Source: Pseudomonas syringae (lineage in GTDB: Bacteria > Pseudomonadota > Gammaproteobacteria > Pseudomonadales > Pseudomonadaceae). From it: 42,110 nucleotides of DNA. Position numbers and translations under genes: made by a program. The stretch spans positions 1-42,110 of the forward strand of contig NZ_JPQU01000050.1 of NCBI RefSeq assembly GCF_000737245.1, read 5' to 3'. Below the pieces are notes generated by a model. That model was not told the origin of the DNA. It did not search any database and saw only the letters and a list, made by a program, of their open reading frames with translations. Shown here piece by piece: positions 15,079 to 23,743 of the stretch; the stretch's first letter is position 1, and each line of letters opens with the position of its first letter.

Positions 15079-16254
15079 TCAGTTTTGCGCCTGGGTAGGC
15101 GACTCGGAAGATTTGGCGTTAAGTGCCAGGTTTTGTTGCGATTCGCCGGCCTTTTTGAGTTCGGCAATCCACTTCGGATCGAACTCGCCAAGGTCGTTGT
15201 GTGCGGGCAGATAGCGTTCCGGGAATTCCCAGATCAGCACCTGAGGCGGGCTGCTCTTGAACGCATCGGTCTGCAGGTACTTGAGCATTGGCAGGATTGG
15301 GCCGTGGCCGTCTTCTGCGTAATTCACGACGTCGCTGTGCAGTGCCTGTTTAAGGGCGCCGACGAAGTTCCAGTTCGGGTTGGCGCTGTAGCTGGTGCCC
15401 ACCAGGCCGACCGCGACACTGTTGTCGGCGAACAGGGCGTCATCGCCTTGAGCGTCGGCAGCAACCGGGTCGGTGCTGCGTTGTTGCAATTGATCAGGCT
15501 GTGGCAGCAAGTTGCTGAACAGCGGGTCCAGTGGCAGGAAGTTGGTCAGATCGCCTTTGTAGGGCGCTGTTTCCTTGGCCTGGGTGACGAACTTTTCAGG
15601 TTCGCCGCTCAATGGCGTTTGCTGGGCAACCACTGCGCCCAGCTGCTGCGCGACAACTTCGGCACCCATTGGCGTCCAGTGCGTATCGGTACGCAGGAAC
15701 ACCTGGCCGTGTTGCTTGGCGCCTTGCAGCGGTGCCAGCAGATCCGGAGCTACCAGGCCAGCCTGAGCGGCCTGAGCGTGGAATTGCTGATACAGATCGG
15801 TATGCAGCGACGCAGGCTTGGCATCGCCGATGTGCTCTGGATACAGGCGAGTCTTGGCCGGGATGATCGCCAGTACCAATTGCGTGCCCTGGGCTTTCAG
15901 CGCGTCACGCACGCCCTGGATGATTGCCAGGTTGTCCGCTTCGTTCTGTTCGCCGTTGGCTACCGCGTCAAACTCTTCATCGGTGTACAGCCACTGGTCC
16001 TTGCCCAGCACAACGCCGGGACGACCTTCGTTGAACAGTTTGTAGTCCAGCGCCGCCCAGAGGTTGGTACCCAGACGCTTGATGGGAAACTCTTCGTCGT
16101 AATGAGTTTCCGCCGCCTTGGTCCATTTGCCGTTGAGCACGGTGGTTTCGGCCGATGTCGAGAAGCTGCCGAAACTGCGCAGCGACCAGGCACCCAGACC
16201 CAACAGGATGGCCAGGAACAGGGCGATATAGAGGATGCGTAATGATCGCGTCAT
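15079..16254 (-). CDS. algJ: AlgJ: SGNH-like alginate O-acetyltransferase/acetylesterase
   Basis: The 391-residue protein has an N-terminal membrane anchor (about 6-24) and a periplasmic SGNH-hydrolase-like domain. The catalytic triad is Asp190 and His192 (RTDTHW) and Ser288 (GTSYS). These are exactly the numbers known for P. putida AlgJ, which supports the start at 16254 (MTRSLRILY) rather than 16326. It takes acetyl groups delivered across the membrane by AlgI and feeds acetylation of mannuronate residues with AlgX and AlgF. The gene starts 10 bp after algI. It is paralogous to AlgX but lacks the carbohydrate-binding part. Confidence 0.96.
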   Translation of the reverse strand: MTRSLRILYIALFLAILLGLGAWSLRSFGSFSTSAETTVLNGKWTKAAETHYDEEFPIKRLGTNLWAALDYKLFNEGRPGVVLGKDQWLYTDEEFDAVANGEQNEADNLAIIQGVRDALKAQGTQLVLAIIPAKTRLYPEHIGDAKPASLHTDLYQQFHAQAAQAGLVAPDLLAPLQGAKQHGQVFLRTDTHWTPMGAEVVAQQLGAVVAQQTPLSGEPEKFVTQAKETAPYKGDLTNFLPLDPLFSNLLPQPDQLQQRSTDPVAADAQGDDALFADNSVAVGLVGTSYSANPNWNFVGALKQALHSDVVNYAEDGHGPILPMLKYLQTDAFKSSPPQVLIWEFPERYLPAHNDLGEFDPKWIAELKKAGESQQNLALNAKSSESPTQAQN

Positions 16255-16264
16255 GACAGGCCCC

Positions 16265-17842
16265 TCAGAACTGGAAGTAAAGGAACGGCGAGAAGCTTTG
16301 CGCCGAGAGTTTAAGAATCGAAGCAATGAACAGCAGCAGTATCAGTGCGCGCATTGCATAGCGTGGCCAGTCGGCAACCCAGTAAGCCGGTTGCACTTGA
16401 GCATCGGTGCCTACGATGTAGCCCGGCTGATGAATGCTTTCTGGCTTGTCGCCCGGTACCGCTTTGATCATGCCTGGCTGCGCAGTGGCAGGGCCGTCGG
16501 CCTGAACGCCCAGATCCGGAGTGTTCTTGCTGACTGCTTTTTCCGCAGGACGATTGGCGTAGAAATCACGCAGCCCGAAAAACGCCAGTGTTGCGTAGGC
16601 CACCACCAGGGTCGCCACTTGCAGACCGGTGAGGCTGGCCTGATTGAGCTCCGACAGGTTCCAGTCACCAAAGCTGAACATCGCGCCATACATACGGCCG
16701 GCAACGTGCAGGTTTTCGGAGCGGAAGATGACCCAGCCTATGACCACCAAAAGGAAGGTCAGTGCCCAGCGAATCACGTTGAAACTGCGCGGCGTGGTGT
16801 TGATGCCGACCGCTTTCTCGATGGCCAGCCAGATACCGTGCCATGCGCCCCAGATCACGTAAGTGATGTTTGCGCCGTGCCACAGACCGCCCAGCAACAT
16901 GGTCAGGAACAGGTTGCGATAAGTTGCGAACTTGCCGCCGCGATTGCCGCCCAGGGTGATGTACAGATAGTCACGCAGCCAGGTGGAGAGGCTGATGTGC
17001 CAGCGACGCCAGAACTCGGTGATCGACTGGCTGATGTACGGCTGTTTGAAGTTTTCCATGAAGCGGAAACCCATCATCAAGCCCAGGCCGATGGCCATGT
17101 CGCTGTAACCGGAGAAGTCGAAATACAGCTGCGCGGTGTAGGCCAGAGCGCCAAGCCAGGCATCGCCCGTGGTCGGGTTTTGCAAGGCGAAGCAGTGGTC
17201 GGCGACAACCGCGAGGGTATCGGCGATGAACACCTTCTTGATGAAACCCTGCATGAACCGCGTGCAGCCCTCGGAGAATTTGTCGAGGGTGTGAGTACGA
17301 TTGTTGAACTGGTCAGCCAGGTCGCGAAAACGCAGCACGGGGCCAGCGATCAAGTGCGGGAAGATCGCCACGAACGCTGCGAAGTCGATCAGGTTGCGCG
17401 TGGCCGGTGTGTCACCGCGATAGACGTCGATGATGTAGCTGATGGACTCGAACACATAGAACGAGATACCGATCGGCAACAGCACGTGGGTCAGGATGAA
17501 CGGCTCCAGACCGACGGAGGTCATCATCGCGTTGATGCTGTCCACGCCGAAGTTGGCGTACTTGAAGTAGCCCAGGATCCCCAGGTCGACGACCACGCCC
17601 AACAACAGCCAGCGCTGCGCGGGTTTGGTACGCACGCCTGCTGCGCCCACTTTCAGGCCGATCCAGTAGTTCCATACGGTGACGCCAATGAACAGCGCGA
17701 GGAAGTCCACACGCCACCAGGCATAGAACACGTAACTGGCAACCAGCAGCAGCAGATTGCGATAACGTTGCCCGCTCAGGTAGTACAAGCCGAGAAAGAT
17801 CGGCAAGAACAGGAACAGGAACACGTTGGATGAGAAAACCAT
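16265..17842 (-). CDS. algI: AlgI: MBOAT-family membrane O-acyltransferase
   Basis: This 525-residue polytopic inner-membrane protein belongs to the membrane-bound O-acyltransferases. It moves acetyl groups from a cytoplasmic donor to the periplasmic acetylation proteins. The invariant MBOAT histidine is His322 in GGLWHGAN, the position reported in P. aeruginosa. A second conserved region is FWRRWHISLSTWLRDYLYI (278-296). About ten hydrophobic segments are visible. There is a 202-bp gap before it, upstream to algL, containing a REPIN and a hairpin, so AlgI-J-F-A may be expressed at a different level from the upstream genes. Confidence 0.97.
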   Translation of the reverse strand: MVFSSNVFLFLFLPIFLGLYYLSGQRYRNLLLLVASYVFYAWWRVDFLALFIGVTVWNYWIGLKVGAAGVRTKPAQRWLLLGVVVDLGILGYFKYANFGVDSINAMMTSVGLEPFILTHVLLPIGISFYVFESISYIIDVYRGDTPATRNLIDFAAFVAIFPHLIAGPVLRFRDLADQFNNRTHTLDKFSEGCTRFMQGFIKKVFIADTLAVVADHCFALQNPTTGDAWLGALAYTAQLYFDFSGYSDMAIGLGLMMGFRFMENFKQPYISQSITEFWRRWHISLSTWLRDYLYITLGGNRGGKFATYRNLFLTMLLGGLWHGANITYVIWGAWHGIWLAIEKAVGINTTPRSFNVIRWALTFLLVVIGWVIFRSENLHVAGRMYGAMFSFGDWNLSELNQASLTGLQVATLVVAYATLAFFGLRDFYANRPAEKAVSKNTPDLGVQADGPATAQPGMIKAVPGDKPESIHQPGYIVGTDAQVQPAYWVADWPRYAMRALILLLFIASILKLSAQSFSPFLYFQF

Positions 17843-17891
17843 CCTGATATCTCCGTTGATCCAACAGTCAAAGGCCGAAGCCCCCCCAAAC

Positions 17892-17912
17892 CCCCCATAG
17901 AAAATATGGGGG
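17892..17912 (-). promoter_or_regulatory. Hairpin upstream of algI
   Basis: CCCCCATA (17892-17899) and TATGGGGG (17905-17912) form a perfect 8-bp stem with a 5-base loop, about 50 bp before the algI start. No T-run follows on the minus strand. It may be an mRNA end-stabiliser or part of a translation control region. Confidence 0.4.
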
Positions 17913-17940
17913 TTAAAACGTATTTCTATTGCCTCACCCG

Positions 17941-18028
17941 GTAGGAGCGCGCTTGCCCGCGATAGCGTCAGGTCAGTCGACTCGTTCGGTGTCTGTCACG
18001 CCGCCATCGCGGGCAAGCGCGCTCCTAC
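17941..18028. repeat. REPIN inside the alginate operon between algL and algI
   Basis: Perfect 23-bp inverted arms lie at 17941-17963 and 18006-18028, with core GTAGGAGCGCGCTTGCCCGC. It starts 17 bp beyond the algL stop codon (18045). Confidence 0.9.
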
Positions 18029-18044
18029 AGGGGTGGTATTTTAC

Positions 18045-19157
18045 TTACGACCCTTTGTCACCCTTCTCATGACTCGGGTCGAAGACCTTGGTCAGGTCAC
18101 CGCCGAGGCGGAAAGTTTTGAAGGGCTGCATTTCATGCTTGTGCTCGAGAACTTCCGGCTTGCAGGTGTAGAGCGAGCAGTAGGGTTCGAGCCAGGCAAA
18201 TTTGCTGTCGATTTTCAGGTCGGTCATGTCCTGTTTGTCGCCATTGCGTTTGGCAAAAGCACTCGGGTCCTTGACGCCATCCAGTACCCGCTCGCCTAGA
18301 CGTTGCAAGGCGCCGTTGTTTTCCGGACGCAGATCCACACCGTTGACCTGGGCGAAACTGGCGATCATTGCCAGCGGCGGCAGGGCATAGTTGTGATAGG
18401 CGAGGGCGCGTTGATTACGCTTGAGCTCGTTGGGCAGATAGCCGTCCTGATCGATCTGATTGGCACCGATCTTGAACTCTTTGACTGCCCAGTCGAACAG
18501 ATCCCGGCGGTCAGTTGCGACAGCAGTTGCCATCACTGCCCAGGCGGACCAGTACGAATGGTTGTTGATTTTTTCCAGCGGCAGATTGCTCCAGTCGCTG
18601 ACTACCTGATCGCCAAGCTTGCTGAACCAGGTCTCTATGATCTTCGCTTCTTCCTGGCGGTTAGCCAGTGGCTTGGAATCGGAGAACTTGAGGCGCAGGT
18701 AAGCAGAGGACATGCTGCCCAGTGCCCATTTGCGCATGGACTTGCCGGTGTGGTTGAAGTCCGTGGACTCCAGTGCGTCAGCCTTGGCCCAAGTGGTGAG
18801 CATGTTCAGCGCGCAATCCAGTTGTTCCGGACGGCCATCGCGCATGTACTGCATGACGACTTTGCTGATACCGCGTTCCAGGGTGGTGATGGACTTGGTC
18901 GCATCACGGAACGCTTGTTCGGATTCTTTATTCAGGGTCGCCCGGGCTTTATCGGAACCCTCATATTTGCTGCGGAACACCAGTTTGTCGGTGTACGGCT
19001 TGGGCACCGCTGCACAGCTGAAGTTGTTTTCACCGGTCTTGAATTTCTCGATCGGAGCGTAATAACCCTTTGGCGGCACGAGATTGGCGGCGCTTGCTGC
19101 ACCCGCGAACATCGCGAGCGACAGCAGGGTAGGGAGCATCAGTTTCGGAGTCTGCAT
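18045..19157 (-). CDS. algL: AlgL: periplasmic poly(mannuronate) lyase
   Basis: The 370-residue secreted protein has a signal peptide ending near GAASAAN (about 24) and an (alpha/alpha) toroid lyase domain (family PL5). The active-site block NNHSYWSAW gives His200, and RNQRALAYHNYA gives Arg250 and Tyr254; these fit the reported residues two positions later in P. aeruginosa. It cleaves stray polymannuronate in the periplasm and is also part of the export complex. Two starts are possible: ATG 19169, overlapping the algX stop (ATGA), and ATG 19157, which has TGAGG 7 bases upstream. I prefer 19157 from the ribosome-binding site and signal-peptide length. Confidence 0.95.
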   Translation of the reverse strand: MQTPKLMLPTLLSLAMFAGAASAANLVPPKGYYAPIEKFKTGENNFSCAAVPKPYTDKLVFRSKYEGSDKARATLNKESEQAFRDATKSITTLERGISKVVMQYMRDGRPEQLDCALNMLTTWAKADALESTDFNHTGKSMRKWALGSMSSAYLRLKFSDSKPLANRQEEAKIIETWFSKLGDQVVSDWSNLPLEKINNHSYWSAWAVMATAVATDRRDLFDWAVKEFKIGANQIDQDGYLPNELKRNQRALAYHNYALPPLAMIASFAQVNGVDLRPENNGALQRLGERVLDGVKDPSAFAKRNGDKQDMTDLKIDSKFAWLEPYCSLYTCKPEVLEHKHEMQPFKTFRLGGDLTKVFDPSHEKGDKGS

Positions 19158-19165
19158 AAATGGCC

Positions 19166-20605
19166 TCATAACCCGGCCTGCGCGGTTTGCTGCGCAGTAC
19201 CTGGGAACACGTTGCGTTTGCATACTTTCGCTTCGACTTTCTGGGGTGCAGCGCCCGCTTCCGGACCCTGGATTTCCAGTGCGAGCAGCTGCTGGTCAGC
19301 CCAGTCTTCATCTGTTCGCAATTCGAAGGAGAAGCGCCCGTCTGTATCGGATGTTTCCGGTTTTTCGATTTTCAAGTCTTCGTGACGACCGTTCATGTAC
19401 CAGAGTCTGGCCTGAAGGACTTTCACCGAAGGGTCGGCATAACGGATGTCAATCTGGTTGCTGCCGTTGCGGATGTTCTTGATGCCGTTCTTGCCGTTGA
19501 CCAGCACTTCATTGGTGCCGGTTTTTAGAGTTGTACTGGCGCTCATGACCGCCGGTTTGCCTTCGCAGCCGTTATCCAGCAGCGACATCATCTGGCGATA
19601 GATGGTTTCCTGGTCCAGGCGGTACAGCGGCGAGAACTCCCAGATCAGGATTTTTGGTGGGCGCTTCTGGAAGTCTTCACTGCCCAGATACTGCAGCATC
19701 GAGCCTTCCAGACCGCCGCCAGGGAAGGCGACGTTGAGAATGTCAGCGCCGATGTATTCCTGCAGGAAGCCGGCGAAGTTGTAGTTCTTGCCGCTGTGGC
19801 TGGTACCGACCAGGGTGATTTCCGGGTTGCCGGTATCGCCGAACAGATCGCCGTCCGCCGCTTCACCCTTGGGTTCGGTGGTGAACTGGTCCATGTACTG
19901 GATGGCATACGTGTTGCCGCACAGTTGCGCCGCCATGTTATGCAGGGTGCCGGTTTTGCCCATGCGCCCGCTGACATGACTTTCGAATTCACGCTTGGGA
20001 ATGTCAGCGTAGCCCGGCACCTTTTTCACGGTTTCAGCGACGATTTTTGCTGTGCGCTGAGCACCATACGGGGTCCAGTGCTGGTCGCCGCGGAAGTAGA
20101 AATCGTGGGCCTGTTGCTCATTGGTCAACGGCGACAGGTCAGGTACCCAGTAGCCCATTTTGTCGAAGCGACCGAGCATGGCCTTGTAGTTGTTCAGTGC
20201 TTTTTCATAGTCGAACTTGTCGCGTTCTGCCGGGAACAGTTTGTTGCGATCCACCAGACCACGGGTCGGTTGATACACCACTACCAGCTCCACGCCCTTG
20301 CTCTTGAAGGCATCGTGCAGCTGCTTCATGCGGCGATAACCTTCCGGCGACGTGTCGAATTCGGTGCGCAAATCTTCCTGGGTACGGAACAACCAGTCGC
20401 CCTGGGCCTGCACCAGCGTGGTGAAGTTCTGCTGATAGCGCGTGGTGTAGTTTTTCGCGTCATGGGCTTCAGGGCACAGTTGGCAGCAAGGTTCGGCCGT
20501 GAATGCCGGGGCCTGGACTTCGTCTGCGCGAGCGCCGCTGCTGATGGCAAGCAAGGCTGCGGTCAGGCCGGACAGGCTGAGTAACTTGATCGAGTGTGCG
20601 TGCAT
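19166..20605 (-). CDS. algX: AlgX: alginate O-acetyltransferase with carbohydrate-binding domain
   Basis: The 479-residue periplasmic enzyme transfers acetyl groups to O2/O3 of mannuronate. A signal peptide (about 1-27) precedes an SGNH-like domain with Asp174 and His176 (RGDQHW) and Ser269 (VGTSHS). All three fall at the numbering known in P. aeruginosa. A C-terminal carbohydrate-binding module follows (about 345-470). CCQLC near residues 40-44 keeps the conserved cysteines. It starts 13 bp after the algG stop. AlgX is both the acetylase and a scaffold of the export complex with AlgK. Confidence 0.97.
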   Translation of the reverse strand: MHAHSIKLLSLSGLTAALLAISSGARADEVQAPAFTAEPCCQLCPEAHDAKNYTTRYQQNFTTLVQAQGDWLFRTQEDLRTEFDTSPEGYRRMKQLHDAFKSKGVELVVVYQPTRGLVDRNKLFPAERDKFDYEKALNNYKAMLGRFDKMGYWVPDLSPLTNEQQAHDFYFRGDQHWTPYGAQRTAKIVAETVKKVPGYADIPKREFESHVSGRMGKTGTLHNMAAQLCGNTYAIQYMDQFTTEPKGEAADGDLFGDTGNPEITLVGTSHSGKNYNFAGFLQEYIGADILNVAFPGGGLEGSMLQYLGSEDFQKRPPKILIWEFSPLYRLDQETIYRQMMSLLDNGCEGKPAVMSASTTLKTGTNEVLVNGKNGIKNIRNGSNQIDIRYADPSVKVLQARLWYMNGRHEDLKIEKPETSDTDGRFSFELRTDEDWADQQLLALEIQGPEAGAAPQKVEAKVCKRNVFPGTAQQTAQAGL

Positions 20606-20618
20606 AAAAATTACCTTC

Positions 20619-22235
20619 TCAGTCCTGAAGTTCTTTCTGGCTTTCGACCGGATCGATCAACACCGCTCTCTGCTGGCGCACCAGCAGGTCGAGAATTTCG
20701 TCCTGACGTTCACCGAGAACACCGTTGAGGCTGATGCCGTTGGACTTGGTCGGTGCGAGCATGGCCACGCGGTACAGCTCGATACTCAGGGGCGAATCGA
20801 TGGACAGCGGGCCGGAGTTGTTGCCGGTCAGCTCGCCGCCGACGACGATCAGGGACACTTTGGTATCGAACGGGTCCAGGGCGATGTCGCGGTCGGTATT
20901 GCTCAAGTCTTTGATGTGCCCGTAGACGCCCATCAAGCCGTTAGCCATGGCTTTGTTCTCGTACAGCTTGATATTCACGCTGTTACGTACACGGATGCCG
21001 TGGCGACGGTTGGCGATGACTTTGTTACCCCAGAGCAGGTTGTCGCCGCTTTCGTACAAAGTGATGCCGTCGGTATGGTTCTGGTAGATCTCGTTGTAGG
21101 CGACGATGTTGTTGACGCTGTTACGGTCCAGGACCAGGCCGGACAATTTGTTGTCGTGGCTTTTGTTGTTGAAGATGAAGCTGTCGTTCACCTCACGGGA
21201 AACAATGATCCCGTGCTTTTTCTTGGTCCCGTAAACGTCGTTTTCGGCAATGATCAGACCGTGGGAACGGTCATGGGGGTCGATGCCGTAAACGATGTTG
21301 TCGCGGTAGGTATTGCCCTTGACCACGAAGTCGCGGGTTTCATAGCAATAGAAGCCGTACCACATGTCCGAGAACTCGGAGCCGACAATCCAGCCAGTCG
21401 GATCAGGCTTGTTCATCAGCTTGACCATGTTCGGCGTGTATTGGGAAATACTCACGCCGTAGGACTTACTCTTGTTGTAACCCAGGCTGGCCACCTTGGT
21501 GTTGATGATGTAGGCCTGCGAACCGCCCCAGGTCAGCAGGAACGGCCGGAACTCATCAGGCTTGCGGAAGGTCGCCGGGCCGTTGTCTTTTTCACGCCAG
21601 CCACTGATCTGGGTATTGCTGGTGAACAGCTTGCCTTCGACGACGAGGAACGAGCCTTTCTCTTGGGACAGGCGCAGCTCTTTGGTCTTTTTGTCGACTT
21701 CAAGAATGCCGTCGGCCTTGACCAGAATCGGCAGGCGCGCCACGTAGACCCCTGGCGAAACTTCACTGAGGAACTGTTTCGGGACCTTTTTTGCCAGGTC
21801 CTGAAGGCTCATGTATCCACCTTCGACAACGATTGCCTGAGGGATGCCTTGCTGACGCGCCACCCACTCGGCCATCTTGTTGTCGCCGCCGATGAATTCC
21901 TTCAGGCCGACTTCTTCCATCATCCGCGTAATGCGGACTTTGCCGGGTTTGCTGCGCACGATTTTCTTCGCGGCGGCAGCCTCGGTGTAACCGGAGATAT
22001 CCGGCAGCCGCGGCTTTTCCATGTGCAGCGTGGCGGCATCAGGGCTGGTGATGGTGTAGTTTTTCGCTTGCTGCAGCTCTTTGACCACAGACGCTTTTTC
22101 GGCTGCAGTCGGCTCCACCGCAACGGTGTTGGCCATGGCGGAGCTGGCGAGCAACAGCGCACTGCTCAGCACTGCGCTTTCGAGCAATGCATGTGGCCAT
22201 GCGCGGCTGCGCAGACGGCTTGCTTGACTGTTCAT
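20619..22235 (-). CDS. algG: AlgG: periplasmic mannuronan C5-epimerase
   Basis: The 538-residue periplasmic enzyme converts D-mannuronate to L-guluronate in the polymer. It has a signal peptide (about 1-35), a small N-terminal domain, then a right-handed beta-helix of repeated turns (HDNKLSGLVLDRNSVNNIV and similar). The DPHD motif at 319-322 contains catalytic His321. There are two starts: ATG 22262 overlaps the algE stop (TGATG), and ATG 22235 has AAGGAG nine bases upstream. I chose 22235. Confidence 0.96.
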   Translation of the reverse strand: MNSQASRLRSRAWPHALLESAVLSSALLLASSAMANTVAVEPTAAEKASVVKELQQAKNYTITSPDAATLHMEKPRLPDISGYTEAAAAKKIVRSKPGKVRITRMMEEVGLKEFIGGDNKMAEWVARQQGIPQAIVVEGGYMSLQDLAKKVPKQFLSEVSPGVYVARLPILVKADGILEVDKKTKELRLSQEKGSFLVVEGKLFTSNTQISGWREKDNGPATFRKPDEFRPFLLTWGGSQAYIINTKVASLGYNKSKSYGVSISQYTPNMVKLMNKPDPTGWIVGSEFSDMWYGFYCYETRDFVVKGNTYRDNIVYGIDPHDRSHGLIIAENDVYGTKKKHGIIVSREVNDSFIFNNKSHDNKLSGLVLDRNSVNNIVAYNEIYQNHTDGITLYESGDNLLWGNKVIANRRHGIRVRNSVNIKLYENKAMANGLMGVYGHIKDLSNTDRDIALDPFDTKVSLIVVGGELTGNNSGPLSIDSPLSIELYRVAMLAPTKSNGISLNGVLGERQDEILDLLVRQQRAVLIDPVESQKELQD

Positions 22236-22261
22236 CTCATCGCACTCCTTTCGCGTTTGCA

Positions 22262-23743
22262 TCAGAAGCGCCAGATGACGTCAACGACGGCGCGGTGCAT
22301 GTAGCTGTCTACCTGGCTGCCATAGGCATCGCCCGGTTTGAAGACACCGGCACGCAGACGAACCAGGGCCGATGGGTCATCCATCGATTGGCTGAGGGCA
22401 GCCGGCAACAGGCCGCTTTTGAAGTACTTGGTGACCACCAGGTCCATTTCCTGACCCAGATCTTTATCGCCATCAGTGGTCAGCGGCAGGGAAGAGAGAA
22501 CCCCGCTGTCTTCCGCGCCCACAGCGTTGATGCCCGACGTACCGATGCGCGCATTGCCATCCACGCGACGGAAGTTGTGGTAGATCAACGAGGCGTCGTA
22601 TTCATCACGCAACTGCCAGGAAGCGAACAGTGAGCCGCTTTCCACGTTGGCCATTTCGCCCTGGAACGCTTCGCCGAAACGGTGTACGCGGGAGCGGGTA
22701 CCGGTCCAGTTCGAGCGGTTCGATTCCAGACCGTTCTGTTCGTATTCCTTGCTGGCGCGCGAGTAAGCGGCGCCGACTTGCCATTGCGGATCAACGCGCA
22801 GACGCAGACCCAGGTCAGTGGCCCAGCCATTGACGTTGTTATTGGTCTTGTCGCCGGCCTGATAAGTACCGTCAGGCTGAGCGATGGCAGCGATCTGACT
22901 ACGATCACCGGAGAGCCAGGTCAGGCTGCCCCAGTAATTGATAGGGTTGGTGTTGCGATGGTTGTAAGCATCGCTGTTGGCTTGCAGGCCCAGCCAGGTG
23001 AGGTCGCCGTTGGAGGTCTTGTCCAGATCGTCGAGGTTTCTGCCCGGCTTTTTCAGGTTGCCGTCGTCCTGGCTGTGGTGTGCACGCACACCGGCCCATT
23101 GACCCGGCATCCACTGGTAGCTGACGTCACCGAAGATGTGTTTACGGTCTTCGTCTTGCGGGGACAGTTCGGTCAGGTCCGTGCGGTATTCGCTGAAGCG
23201 CTGGGCAGCACCCACGTCTGCACGCAGCAGGGTGGTGTCGAAGACCCAGTTGACGGCTTCAATGTTGGTGTCATGCCATTGACCGTCGTCATTTCGCAGA
23301 CGCTGACGGCCGACTTTGAGCATCTCGCCAGGGTAAGGCGTGAAACCGCTGTAGCCGATCCAGAATTCACGCAGGGCCAGGTAGTTCTTGTCGACTTCGC
23401 GCTCGCTGGCATTGCCGCGAGCCTGGGTGCTTTCCTGAGTGATGGAGTCGGTCTGCTCAAGGGGGTCAGTCTGAATCGTGTCAGTGGCGGTGACCACTTG
23501 ACCCATTGCGTAGCCACTCCAGGCGCCACGTTCGCCGTACACCCAAGGGCGCAGGTCCAGACCGATACCATTCACATCGCCACCAGAGCGGGTGCCCAGG
23601 TCGCGGTCGTCTTCGGCCTGGCCGGTGATTTTCACTTCGAGACCGAAATTCTTGTCTTCGGTCATGGCTGCCAATGTCGGGGTCGCCCACAGCAGGGTAA
23701 AGCCAAGACCCAGGCCAGCGGCCATCAGGGAATTCAACTTCAT
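22262..23743 (-). CDS. algE: AlgE: outer-membrane alginate export porin
   Basis: The 493-residue protein has a signal peptide cleaved near TLAAM (about 26) and a beta-barrel of amphipathic strands. It ends in VIWRF with a C-terminal Phe, the mark recognised by the BAM machinery. AlgE forms an 18-stranded, highly electropositive channel for secretion of the anionic polymer. Many Arg residues (RGAWSGYAMG, GRQRLRNDDGQW) fit that role. Its start overlaps the algK stop by 4 bp (ATGA). Length is close to the 490 residues of P. aeruginosa AlgE. Confidence 0.96.
   Translation of the reverse strand: MKLNSLMAAGLGLGFTLLWATPTLAAMTEDKNFGLEVKITGQAEDDRDLGTRSGGDVNGIGLDLRPWVYGERGAWSGYAMGQVVTATDTIQTDPLEQTDSITQESTQARGNASEREVDKNYLALREFWIGYSGFTPYPGEMLKVGRQRLRNDDGQWHDTNIEAVNWVFDTTLLRADVGAAQRFSEYRTDLTELSPQDEDRKHIFGDVSYQWMPGQWAGVRAHHSQDDGNLKKPGRNLDDLDKTSNGDLTWLGLQANSDAYNHRNTNPINYWGSLTWLSGDRSQIAAIAQPDGTYQAGDKTNNNVNGWATDLGLRLRVDPQWQVGAAYSRASKEYEQNGLESNRSNWTGTRSRVHRFGEAFQGEMANVESGSLFASWQLRDEYDASLIYHNFRRVDGNARIGTSGINAVGAEDSGVLSSLPLTTDGDKDLGQEMDLVVTKYFKSGLLPAALSQSMDDPSALVRLRAGVFKPGDAYGSQVDSYMHRAVVDVIWRF

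Noticed and set aside
14977..22304. Very long open frames on the plus strand opposite algJ, algI and algG (400-600 codons)
   Set aside because: They mirror well-conserved alginate genes on the minus strand, and are a GC-rich third-codon-position effect with no family resemblance.
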